Below are positions 9,761-18,166 of a stretch of 64,000 bases of DNA, in pieces. Location of the stretch: contig RXJA01000058.1 of the NCBI GenBank assembly GCA_003963455.1, forward strand, positions 47,946 to 111,945. Reading direction: 5' to 3'. This DNA comes from Hyphomicrobiales bacterium. GTDB taxonomy: Bacteria; Pseudomonadota; Alphaproteobacteria; Rhizobiales; Rhizobiaceae. The notes under the pieces are model-generated. The model searched no databases. It was not told where the DNA came from and worked only from the letters and a program-made list of their open reading frames with translations. A program made the position numbers and the translations under genes. Numbering within the stretch: the first letter of the stretch is position 1; every line of letters starts with the position of its first letter.

Positions 9761-9928
9761 ATGGGTAAACAACACGCAGATCAGGGCGTTCTGTTTGGTG
9801 ATTGGTTCCCCGACAGATATGCGGGGCCGATCATTTCCGATCCGGCAGTCGCCATCGTTGAACTCGTCGCGAATCCTCGACCAAGTGAACCATCTCCAAA
9901 GCGACATCTATCTATCGCAACGCGTTGA
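9761..9928 (+). pseudogene. N-terminal relic of a GHKL (HSP90/histidine-kinase-like) ATPase-type gene
   Basis: ATG-initiated: MGKQHADQGVLFGDWFPDRYAGPIISDPAVAIVELVANPRPSEPSPKRHLSIATR*; AIVELVAN resembles the GHKL N-box; truncated at once. Confidence 0.45.
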
Positions 9929-10175
9929 CCGGCGTTGCCGTCATCACATTTGATGAGCTGCTGAGAAATAGCCAGTCGTTCGCTTCTGGGTAAATGCAAA
10001 ATTCGCCTGAACGACCGATATGAGGCGCAAAGCTGCCGTCATCAGGCTAGTAGTCTGAAAAGGGGCCGACAGCAGAACGGCGGCTTCTTGGTGTCATGCG
10101 GGCCGGCGGTGCCGCGCCGGTCCCGCAATCGACGCATCGGGCTGGAGGTGCCGATACGCGGCGAGACTTGAACCC

Positions 10176-10856
10176 TCAGGCAACCTTGCGATCGGGCTGG
10201 CGCGCGAAGATCTCCTGGACCTTGCCGGCTATCGCCCTGCCGAGGTCGCGGTTGTTCTGAGCTGTGAAGTGGATGCCGTCGCAGCCGTCGGTGGTGATGA
10301 AATCTCCCGCATTGAGGAAATCGACCTTCGCGAAATCCGCCATGGCGCGATATTCGGCCGCCAGCGCCGCCGTCTTCTCATGGCCGCCGGCGAACATGCC
10401 CTGGAAGAAGGGATGCGGCATGGGTGTCAGCGGCGGTGGCGCGACCACCAGCGCCTGCGGCGCCGGATAGGGTGTGCCGATGCCGCCGGCGCTGGTGAGG
10501 ATCTGGCCCACGAGCTTGGCCATGCCGTTTGCGATCTCATAAGGCGTGCGGCGGAAGAACGACTTGGTGTCGTTGGTGCCGAGCATCACGATAACGAGGT
10601 CGAGCGGCAGGTGGCTGGCGATGGCCGAGGGCAGATAAGCGCTGCCGTTGAGACGCGGATCATTGGGATCGTCGAGGCTGGTGGTGCGAGCGCTCAAGCC
10701 TTCCTCGATCACATGATATTCTTCGCCAAGATCCAAGGCCATCACACCCGTCCAGCGGTCTTCATAGGCGTAGCGATGCGTCGGCGATCCCTCGATGACC
10801 GGAATCCAGCCCCAGGTCAGCGAATCCCCGAAACATAAAATCGATCTTTTGGTCAT
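10176..10856 (-). CDS. SGNH/GDSL hydrolase family protein (paralog 1)
   Basis: MTKRSILCFGDSLTWGWIPV... block I GDSL, VMLGTNDTK, DGIHF. Confidence 0.85.
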   Translation of the reverse strand: MTKRSILCFGDSLTWGWIPVIEGSPTHRYAYEDRWTGVMALDLGEEYHVIEEGLSARTTSLDDPNDPRLNGSAYLPSAIASHLPLDLVIVMLGTNDTKSFFRRTPYEIANGMAKLVGQILTSAGGIGTPYPAPQALVVAPPPLTPMPHPFFQGMFAGGHEKTAALAAEYRAMADFAKVDFLNAGDFITTDGCDGIHFTAQNNRDLGRAIAGKVQEIFARQPDRKVA

Positions 10857-10911
10857 GTCTTCAATCCATTTCCCTATGCGATTGACTGTTGGCCGTTTTG
10901 AACCTGCGTGC

Positions 10912-11865
10912 TCAGCCCGACCTTTGCCTGATGCCGTAGAAGATCGCCGCGAGCAGTATGATGAGGCCCTGCGCGATCAGCTTCCCGGGCTCGTCGACGC
11001 CAAAGGTGGTCATCACGACGAACAGCAGCGCAAACGACAGGACGCCAAAGAAGGGCCCCCAGACACCGCCTTCGCCACGCCCGAACACGACTCCGCCAAG
11101 AATGGTCGCCGCGACGGCCAGGATCGGCAGGTCGAGACCGACCCTGACGCTGCCGACGGCGATCGAGGCCGTCTGGACCAGGGCCGCAATGCCCGCGAAC
11201 AGGCCGGCGAGGGTATGCGCGAGCACTACCGTGCGCGCGACCGGGACGCCGGAGAAATGCGCCGCCTGCACATTCTCGCCCACCGACGTCACGAAGCGAC
11301 CGAAGATCGTGCGCGACAGGAACAGCGACAAGGCGGCCGAGAGCGCTACCCAGAAAATCACGGGCGTCGGCAACGGGCCGAGCTTGGTGTTGTAGATGTC
11401 GGCGAACATGCCGGGTACATCGCCGGGCGGCTTGCCGCTCGACAGATATTGCACGAACCCGACCAGGACGATGCCAACCGCGAGCGTGACGATGACGGCC
11501 GAGACCCGTCTCATCCCGACCATCAGCCCGTTGAAGCACCCGACGGTGAGACCGATGGCCAGCGCCAGGACAATGAAGAACGCCATGGAAGCGCCTGGAA
11601 AGACGCCGGACGAAATGGTGTAGTTGATGAGCAGGATTACGCCGCCGCCCGACAGGTCGATGCTTCGCACCCGCATCACCAGAAGCTGGCCGAGCACCAA
11701 TATGCCGAGCGGCGCGATCTGACGCACGAATATGCCCATGATGTTGAGGTTGAGCATATTCGGCCGCGCGACCCACAGGACCAGAATGAGCACGGCAAAG
11801 ACATAATAGGCCGGCGGGATGCGCAGCAGGCGGCGCATAACAGGACTGGCGAGCGCGACGGCCAC
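10912..11865 (-). CDS. Ribose-type ABC transporter permease
   Basis: 317 aa hydrophobic; VRSIDLSGGGVILLINYTISSG, AAHFSGVPVARTVVLAHTLAGLFAGIAALV, ILGGVVFGRGEGGVWG. Confidence 0.9.
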   Translation of the reverse strand: MAVALASPVMRRLLRIPPAYYVFAVLILVLWVARPNMLNLNIMGIFVRQIAPLGILVLGQLLVMRVRSIDLSGGGVILLINYTISSGVFPGASMAFFIVLALAIGLTVGCFNGLMVGMRRVSAVIVTLAVGIVLVGFVQYLSSGKPPGDVPGMFADIYNTKLGPLPTPVIFWVALSAALSLFLSRTIFGRFVTSVGENVQAAHFSGVPVARTVVLAHTLAGLFAGIAALVQTASIAVGSVRVGLDLPILAVAATILGGVVFGRGEGGVWGPFFGVLSFALLFVVMTTFGVDEPGKLIAQGLIILLAAIFYGIRQRSG

Positions 11866-12828
11866 TTACAACCCCATCTTCTTGCGCGACTGCAGGGCGA
11901 CCACCAGAAGCAGGATTGCCCCCTTGATGGTGGTCTGGATGAAGGGCGACACGTTTGTCAGGTTCATGCCGTTGGCGAGCAGCGCCATGACGAGCGCGCC
12001 GATAACCGTGCCGTGCAGGCTTCCGATGCCGCCGGAAAGCTGGGTGCCGCCGATGGCGACGGCCGTGATCGCGTCGAGCTCGAAGAGAAGCCCGACATTC
12101 GGGTCGCCCGAGACGATGCGGCCGGCAAGGAAGATGCCGGCAAGCGCGGCGAAACAGGCGCAGATCACATAGGCAAGCACGATGTTGCGCCGGTCGGCGA
12201 TGCCGAGATTATGCGCCGCGTCCTCCACGCCGGACGACACGCCGCCGCCGATCGCAAAAAGATGCAGCCCGAAGCGGGAACCGTAGAGGAGCTTCCAGGC
12301 GACCAGGAGGGTGAATATCCCCCAGAACACCGGCATGGGTACCCCAAGGAAAGACCCGGCCACGACGCTGATGACGATATCCGGCACGGTGCCGCCGGAA
12401 ACCGGCCGCAGCACTCGCGTGATCCCGAGCAGGATGTATTGTGTCGACAGCGTCGCGATGATCGGGTGCACATTGAAACGCGTGATGATGAAACCGTTGC
12501 ACAAGCCGACCAGCGCGGCCAGCACGAACACCGCCGGAATCAGCACCCAGGCGGGTCCGCCAAGCGCGAGCACCGCCGTCGTGAAGCTGATCATTGATCC
12601 GACTGAAAGGTCGAGCCCGCCGAGCAGGATGACGAACATCTGGCCGACCGCCGTAATGACGAGCGGCATCGCTTGCGGCACCAGATTGAGCAGGTTCTCC
12701 CCGTTGAGGAACTGCGTCGTCTCGAGGCTGAGCCAGAGCGCGATGGCCAACGCGATCAGCAAGGGCAGCATCCACATGCCCTGCCGCGATCCTCTCGTGC
12801 CCGTCAGGCGTCTGCTGATGGCTGTCAT
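11866..12828 (-). CDS. Ribose-type ABC transporter permease
   Basis: 320 aa; LLGGLDLSVGSMISFT, NVHPIIATLSTQYILLGI, AVAIGGTQLSGGIGSLHGTVIGALVMA. Confidence 0.9.
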   Translation of the reverse strand: MTAISRRLTGTRGSRQGMWMLPLLIALAIALWLSLETTQFLNGENLLNLVPQAMPLVITAVGQMFVILLGGLDLSVGSMISFTTAVLALGGPAWVLIPAVFVLAALVGLCNGFIITRFNVHPIIATLSTQYILLGITRVLRPVSGGTVPDIVISVVAGSFLGVPMPVFWGIFTLLVAWKLLYGSRFGLHLFAIGGGVSSGVEDAAHNLGIADRRNIVLAYVICACFAALAGIFLAGRIVSGDPNVGLLFELDAITAVAIGGTQLSGGIGSLHGTVIGALVMALLANGMNLTNVSPFIQTTIKGAILLLVVALQSRKKMGL

Positions 12829-14354
12829 CGGCGCTCACCTCCCGCCCCGTTGGCGTCCCCTTTGGCGCTGAGCGCGGCGCCGAGGATGTTGTGCTCCGTG
12901 GCGTCGGCCGCCGGCATTTCCTTCACGATCGTGTCGTTGTGGACGACGCAGATGCGGTCGCAGAGCCCGATCAGTTCGATCATCTCGCGCGACAGCACCA
13001 GCACCGCGCCGCCCTTGCGGGCAAAGTCGCGCAGCAGCCGGTAGATCTCGGACTTTGCGCCGATGTCGACGCCTCGCGTCGGCTCTTCGACAAGCAGGAT
13101 GTCGATATCGGCGGCAAGGTAGCGGCCGAGCAGCACCTTCTGCTGGTTGCCGCCGGACAGCGTGCCGACGGCGGCGCCCGGACCGCTGGCCTTCACCGCA
13201 AGGCTCGACATCGTGTCGGCGATCCGCTGCTGATAGCCGGCGGCCAGCGCCAGTTCCGACCGTTTCGAATGAAGCGCGGCGGCAATATTGTGCGCCACGG
13301 AGAGGCCGAGGAAGAGCCCGTCTTCCTTGCGATCTTCCGGCACGAAGCCGACGCCCATCGCCTGCAGCCGGCGCACTCCGGCGCCAGGCGGCACCGGCAA
13401 GGGCAACGACTTGCCCTTGATCGTCACGCGGCCGGCGAAAGGATGGTGCTGACCGACCAGCGAGCGCAGGAAGCGCTGCTGGCCCTGCCCTTCCAGGCCG
13501 GCCAGCGCGACGATCTCGCCGCGGTTGAGCTCAAGCGAAAACGGTTTGGAGCGCTCGGTGATGCGGAAATCCTGGGCCGAAAGCATGGCGGGGCCTGGTG
13601 CATCGCCTCGCTGGGGAAAAAGGTCGGCCAGTTCGCGGCCGACCATCATCGCGATCAGCGCGGCCGGCGTCATCTCGGCGAGCGGTCTGGTGCCGACGAG
13701 TTCGCCGTCCTTCAGGATCGTGACGGTGTCGCATATGGCGAAGATCTCGTCCATGCGGTGCGAAATATAGACCACCGCCTTGCCCTCATCCTTCAGCCTG
13801 CGGATGTGGCGGTTCAGCACTTCGACGTCGGCGGCATTGAGCGCGGCCGTCGGCTCGTCGAGGATGAACACGCTGGCGTCGGTCATGATGCCGTGCGCGA
13901 TCTCGACGAATTGCCGCTCGGCGATGCTGAGCCTCGAGACCAGTGTGCCCGGATCAAGCGTGAGGCCGAGCTCGGCAAGCGCCTTGCCCGCCTCGCGCCG
14001 CATGCTTCGATGGTCCACCCCGCCGAAAGCATTGGTCGGCTCCCGGCCGAGGAACATGTTTTCTGCGATCGTCAGATTGGGCAGTAGCGACAGTTCCTGG
14101 AACACGGTCGAGATGCCGGCTTCCAGCGCGTCCTTCGGCTTGTGGAAGACGACCTGGCTTCCTTCGCGGAGGATGGCGCCGCTGTCCGGCTGGTGGACGC
14201 CGGCGAGGATCTTCATCAGCGTCGATTTGCCGGCGCCATTCTCGCCCATCAACGCATGGACGGAGCCCGATTGAAGCGCGATCGAGACGCCCTTCAGCGC
14301 CGCCGTCCCGGCGAACGCCTTCCGGATATCCGACATTTCGACAAGGGTTTTCAC
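12825..14354 (-). CDS. Sugar ABC transporter ATP-binding protein (two ABC domains, RbsA/MglA type)
   Basis: Start placed at GTG 14354 (VKTLVEMSDIRKAFAGTAALKGVS); MGENGAGKSTLMKILAG, LDEPTAALNAADV, LSGGNQQKVLLGRYLA. Confidence 0.9.
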   Translation of the reverse strand: MKTLVEMSDIRKAFAGTAALKGVSIALQSGSVHALMGENGAGKSTLMKILAGVHQPDSGAILREGSQVVFHKPKDALEAGISTVFQELSLLPNLTIAENMFLGREPTNAFGGVDHRSMRREAGKALAELGLTLDPGTLVSRLSIAERQFVEIAHGIMTDASVFILDEPTAALNAADVEVLNRHIRRLKDEGKAVVYISHRMDEIFAICDTVTILKDGELVGTRPLAEMTPAALIAMMVGRELADLFPQRGDAPGPAMLSAQDFRITERSKPFSLELNRGEIVALAGLEGQGQQRFLRSLVGQHHPFAGRVTIKGKSLPLPVPPGAGVRRLQAMGVGFVPEDRKEDGLFLGLSVAHNIAAALHSKRSELALAAGYQQRIADTMSSLAVKASGPGAAVGTLSGGNQQKVLLGRYLAADIDILLVEEPTRGVDIGAKSEIYRLLRDFARKGGAVLVLSREMIELIGLCDRICVVHNDTIVKEMPAADATEHNILGAALSAKGDANGAGGERR

Positions 14355-14433
14355 GAAACAAGCACCGCTGCTTCCAGGAGGATTCCGTGGCGCAGGCGAA
14401 CATCGCGTCGCCCGCGCCACCATGGCGCAACCT

Positions 14434-15507
14434 TTATTTCTTGGCGTAGAACTCCTTGAGCTTGTCTTCGGGCAGCTCCGACGGCCACCAGACATTGGCC
14501 GAGAGATCGTCGCGATAGTATTTCTTGACCTTCTCGATGTCCCAGCCAGGCGGGTTGTAGTCGTAGTGCTTCTTCAGCTCCTTGCCTTCCAGCAGGGCCA
14601 CGGCGGCGCGGATGCCGGCCGCACCCTGGGCCGGGCTGTATTCCGCCGAGATCGACTTGAAGCCGTCGGCGATCCACTGGCCGAAGAAGCCGTTATTGCC
14701 CTCGCCCGTAATCGGCGGGATCTTGGCGCCGAACTGCTTGAAGACGTCGACACAGGCGCGCGTCATGTCGGCGCCGGAAGACCAGATGCCGTCGACCTCG
14801 GGATTGTTGAGGTAGAGCGTCTCGCAGAGCTTCTTGGCCTTGTCGTACTGCCAGTCGCCATGCTCCTCGGCGATGATCTTGACGTCGGTTCCCTTCAGCG
14901 CCTGCAGCAGGCCGTTGTAACGGTTGGTGTCTTCCGGATGGCCGGCAAGCCCGCGCAGCACCCAGATATTGCCCTTGCCGCCAAGCTCCTTGACCAGGAA
15001 GCCACCCATCACCTTGCCGAAATGCTCGGCGCCGCCCTGGATTTCGGTGGTGAAGGCGTCGCTCTCGATGCGGCCGGTGTGTACGATCACCGGGATGCCC
15101 GCCGCCACGGCCTTGGCGATGCTGGCGTCCGCCGAGGTCGACGTGACCGGCTGGACGATGATGGCGTCGACCTTCTGGGCGATCAGGTCCTCGATATCGG
15201 CGACCTGCTTCTTCTGGTCGAAGCCGGCGTCGAGCAGGATGAATTTGCTGATGCGCTTGTCCTTGGCGGCCGCCGCCTCGGCCTCATGCGCGACCTGAAC
15301 CGTCCAGGTGTTCGCGTTGACGCCGAAATGGCTCATGCCGATGACCCAGGGCGGATCCTTCTTGAATTTCCCCGCTTCGACCGTCGGATTGTCGCCGCCA
15401 CGGGCGGTAACCCCGTCAAGCAGCGATACGTCGTCGGCGAACGAGGGAGCGCTCCACATGGTGGTCGCGATCACTACCGCTGCAATTGATTGGATAATCC
15501 GTTTCAC
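14434..15507 (-). CDS. Sugar ABC transporter substrate-binding protein (periplasmic binding protein type 1)
   Basis: GTG start at 15507, signal peptide VKRIIQSIAAVVIATTMWSAPSFA; IGMSHFGVNANTWTVQVAHEAEAAAA; DAIIVQPVTSTSAD. Confidence 0.9.
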   Translation of the reverse strand: MKRIIQSIAAVVIATTMWSAPSFADDVSLLDGVTARGGDNPTVEAGKFKKDPPWVIGMSHFGVNANTWTVQVAHEAEAAAAKDKRISKFILLDAGFDQKKQVADIEDLIAQKVDAIIVQPVTSTSADASIAKAVAAGIPVIVHTGRIESDAFTTEIQGGAEHFGKVMGGFLVKELGGKGNIWVLRGLAGHPEDTNRYNGLLQALKGTDVKIIAEEHGDWQYDKAKKLCETLYLNNPEVDGIWSSGADMTRACVDVFKQFGAKIPPITGEGNNGFFGQWIADGFKSISAEYSPAQGAAGIRAAVALLEGKELKKHYDYNPPGWDIEKVKKYYRDDLSANVWWPSELPEDKLKEFYAKK

Positions 15508-15900
15508 TGAGCCATCCTCCTTCTCAAGCTCCACGAACCCTGGTGACCAGGGTCACGACTTCCCCATCGGCGTCCGGCCATGGCCAAACGCCGCATCTGC
15601 CGGGCGAACCCGGCACTACTCCAGTTCATTGCTCAACCCGCGCGCATGGCCGCTGGAGACAAAGCTCCAGCGTTGCCGCCATGGGTCATGGCAGCTGGTC
15701 GGCGCAAAAGGTTCGGGTCATTCCTCCCAGGCTCAGTTCAAGCATCGATCCTGCGGGCTGTCAATAATTATTCAGAGTGATGGATTATCTTTGCGGCTTG
15801 CGCTACCTTTCCACCGAATGGCAGGGTCACTGGATGCGGACGGCCGACTCTCGTCCGATAACTTCCGCAAATCAGAACCTTGGCTGGATCGGGGAGGAGC

Positions 15901-16551
15901 ATGCGATCGGTCTTGTGCTACGGCGACTCCAACACGCATGGGCAGGTCCCCGGCGGTACGCCGCTTGACCGCTATGGCCCGGCCGAGCGCTGGCCCGGCG
16001 TCATGGCAAGAGAGCTGGGCGTCGGCTGGCATGTCATCGAGGAAGGCCTCAGCGGCCGCACGACGGTGCGCGACGATCCGATCGAGGGAGCCCACAAGAA
16101 CGGGCGTACTTACCTCAGGCCTTGCCTGCAGAGCCATGCCGTTCTCGATCTCGTCATTATCATGCTGGGTACCAATGACCTCAAGGCGCGCTTCAACCAG
16201 CCGGCCTCGGAAGTCGCCATGGCCATGGGCTGCCTGGTCTACGACATCAAGGAGCTGAAGCCCGGTCCGGGCGGCAGCGTGCCCGAGATCATGATCGTGT
16301 CTCCCCCGCCGATGCTTGACGACATTAAGGAATGGCGATCGATCTTCGCCGGCGCGCCGGAGAAGTCTCGGCAGCTGGCGCTCGAATTCGAGATCATCGC
16401 CGATTCGCTCGAAGTGCATTTCTTCGACGCAGGCTCGGTTGTCACCTGCGATCCGCTCGACGGATTCCACATCAACGGACAGGCGCATGCCTCGCTTGGC
16501 CGTGCGCTGGCCCGTGAAGTCGAGGCAATCGGGTGGCCGGATGAGAGATAA
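15901..16551 (+). CDS. SGNH/GDSL hydrolase family protein (paralog 2)
   Basis: MRSVLCYGDSNTHGQVPGG...WHVIEEGLSGRTTVRDDP...IMLGTNDLK...DGFHI; strongly similar to 10176-10856. Confidence 0.85.
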   Translation: MRSVLCYGDSNTHGQVPGGTPLDRYGPAERWPGVMARELGVGWHVIEEGLSGRTTVRDDPIEGAHKNGRTYLRPCLQSHAVLDLVIIMLGTNDLKARFNQPASEVAMAMGCLVYDIKELKPGPGGSVPEIMIVSPPPMLDDIKEWRSIFAGAPEKSRQLALEFEIIADSLEVHFFDAGSVVTCDPLDGFHINGQAHASLGRALAREVEAIGWPDER

Positions 16552-16598
16552 ACGCGGCATACGGGTGTCCCGCACGACCGATCGCGAGAGGACGCACC

Positions 16599-17702
16599 AT
16601 GCCTGACATGCGCTTTGCGCCGCCCAACCCGTTGCGGATTGCGGACCGCGCCAGCGGGCTCAATGCCGTCAGTGTGCGCAGCTACAACGAGCGCCTGGTG
16701 CTGTCGCTGCTGCTCCAGAGCAAGGACATTACCCGTCTCGAAATCGGCGAGCGAACGGGCCTATCGGCGCAGACGGTCTCCGTCATCGTCCGCTCGCTCG
16801 AGCAGGAGGGGCTGATCGCCAAGGGCGAAGCCCAGCGCGGCCGGGTCGGCCCGCCGACGGTGCCGCTTTCGCTCAACCCTGAGGGCGCCTATTCGGTCGG
16901 AATCAGCGTCGGCCACCGGCAAGTGGAAGTTGTCTTGGTAGACTTCGTCGGTACTATCCGCTCCCACGCGGTGCTGCCGTTCTCCGCCACAGCGCAGGAC
17001 ACCAACCATCCGCAATTCATGAGCGCAATCGCCAAGGCCATCGCTGATCTGCCGCAGCATCTTCATTCGCGTATCGCCGGCATCGGCCTGGCCTTACCTG
17101 AGGACAAGGCAGAGCTCGAGCTGACGCCCAGGGCTGCTCGTGAGCGGTTTGACGCGCTTCAGGACGAGGTCGAGAGGGAGATCGGCTATCCCGTCTACGT
17201 CCAGAACGACATCGCGGCCGCGGCCGGCGGCGAAAGCATGTTTGGCGTGGCCAAGAACCTTTCGGACTACCTCTTCTTCTATCTCGGTGCTCACCTCCAC
17301 AGTCGGTTGATCCTCAATCATCAGATCTACAACACGGCCGCGGCAGTAAGTTATGACGTCGGCATTCTGCGCCTGGAACAGCAGAGCTTGAAGCAAGGCA
17401 GACAGACTTCCGCGCTCTGGGAAAGGGGAGCCGACTGGCCTTCATTTGGCGAAGCGGAGGTTGAGTGGCAGCGTGAACTGGTGGAGCAGATGAGGTCATC
17501 GATCTCGGCGTTGAAGCAATTCGTGCCGATAAATTCGGTCGTCCTGTCCTCTTACGCGCCGCAGGCGGTCTGCAAGGCAATCTGCCGCGACCTGGAACAG
17601 GCCGTACCTGACATAGCCGCTGTCGCGGGCAACATCGAGCATTCACCCAAGGCAGTAGGAGCAGGAAGCCTCCCCTTCAGCTCGCGGTTCATGGTTGGCT
17701 GA
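16599..17702 (+). CDS. ROK-family transcriptional regulator (HTH plus ROK-like domain)
   Basis: NERLVLSLLLQSKDITRLEIGERTGLSAQTVSVIVRSLEQEGLIAKGEAQRGRVGPPTVPLSLNPEGAYSVGISVG. Confidence 0.8.
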   Translation: MPDMRFAPPNPLRIADRASGLNAVSVRSYNERLVLSLLLQSKDITRLEIGERTGLSAQTVSVIVRSLEQEGLIAKGEAQRGRVGPPTVPLSLNPEGAYSVGISVGHRQVEVVLVDFVGTIRSHAVLPFSATAQDTNHPQFMSAIAKAIADLPQHLHSRIAGIGLALPEDKAELELTPRAARERFDALQDEVEREIGYPVYVQNDIAAAAGGESMFGVAKNLSDYLFFYLGAHLHSRLILNHQIYNTAAAVSYDVGILRLEQQSLKQGRQTSALWERGADWPSFGEAEVEWQRELVEQMRSSISALKQFVPINSVVLSSYAPQAVCKAICRDLEQAVPDIAAVAGNIEHSPKAVGAGSLPFSSRFMVG

Positions 17703-18166
17703 CCCAAGAAGCCAGGCCCAGATAGGAAGAGCTTCAGCCGAATGAGAGCGCGGAGCATTCTGCCGGGTGGCAACGTGGTCCTGCCTCCAACGCTTTGCCC
17801 CAGCTTGGTCTTGAGCGAGGCAAAAAGAAGATCTCGAGACTTGATGCTTCGATCTCCATGCGCGACAAGCTTCGAGCGAGCCCGTTTTGCGGGCTCGCTA
17901 AATATCACACGCGATCAGCAATTGACGCTGTTGGGAAACGCCTTCGCCATCGCGTCTCTCAAAACCATTGACGCGATTGATCGAGTTGAGAGATCGTCTC
18001 AAATGGGCGGTCTGCCGGCCTCCGATTACGGTTCGCACTAAGCGGTAAGCTGCCGTTCGCTTTCAGGTTTGGGCGACGTCCGTTCCTATGGCCGAGATGA
18101 GGCGCAAAGCGGTCATTGGTGATTCCACTTTTTCGAAAACGTGCGCCAGCAACAATGCCGTTTGAA

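Noticed and set aside
10795-12597. 600-aa plus-strand ORF
   Set aside because: Antisense shadow of two ABC permease genes; hydrophilic Arg/Asp/His-rich composition typical of GC-rich antisense frames.
12891-14087. 398-aa plus-strand ORF
   Set aside because: Antisense shadow of the sugar ABC ATPase gene.
17742-18041. 99-aa plus-strand ORF between ROK regulator and YhaN-like gene
   Set aside because: No protein-like signature; probably noncoding.
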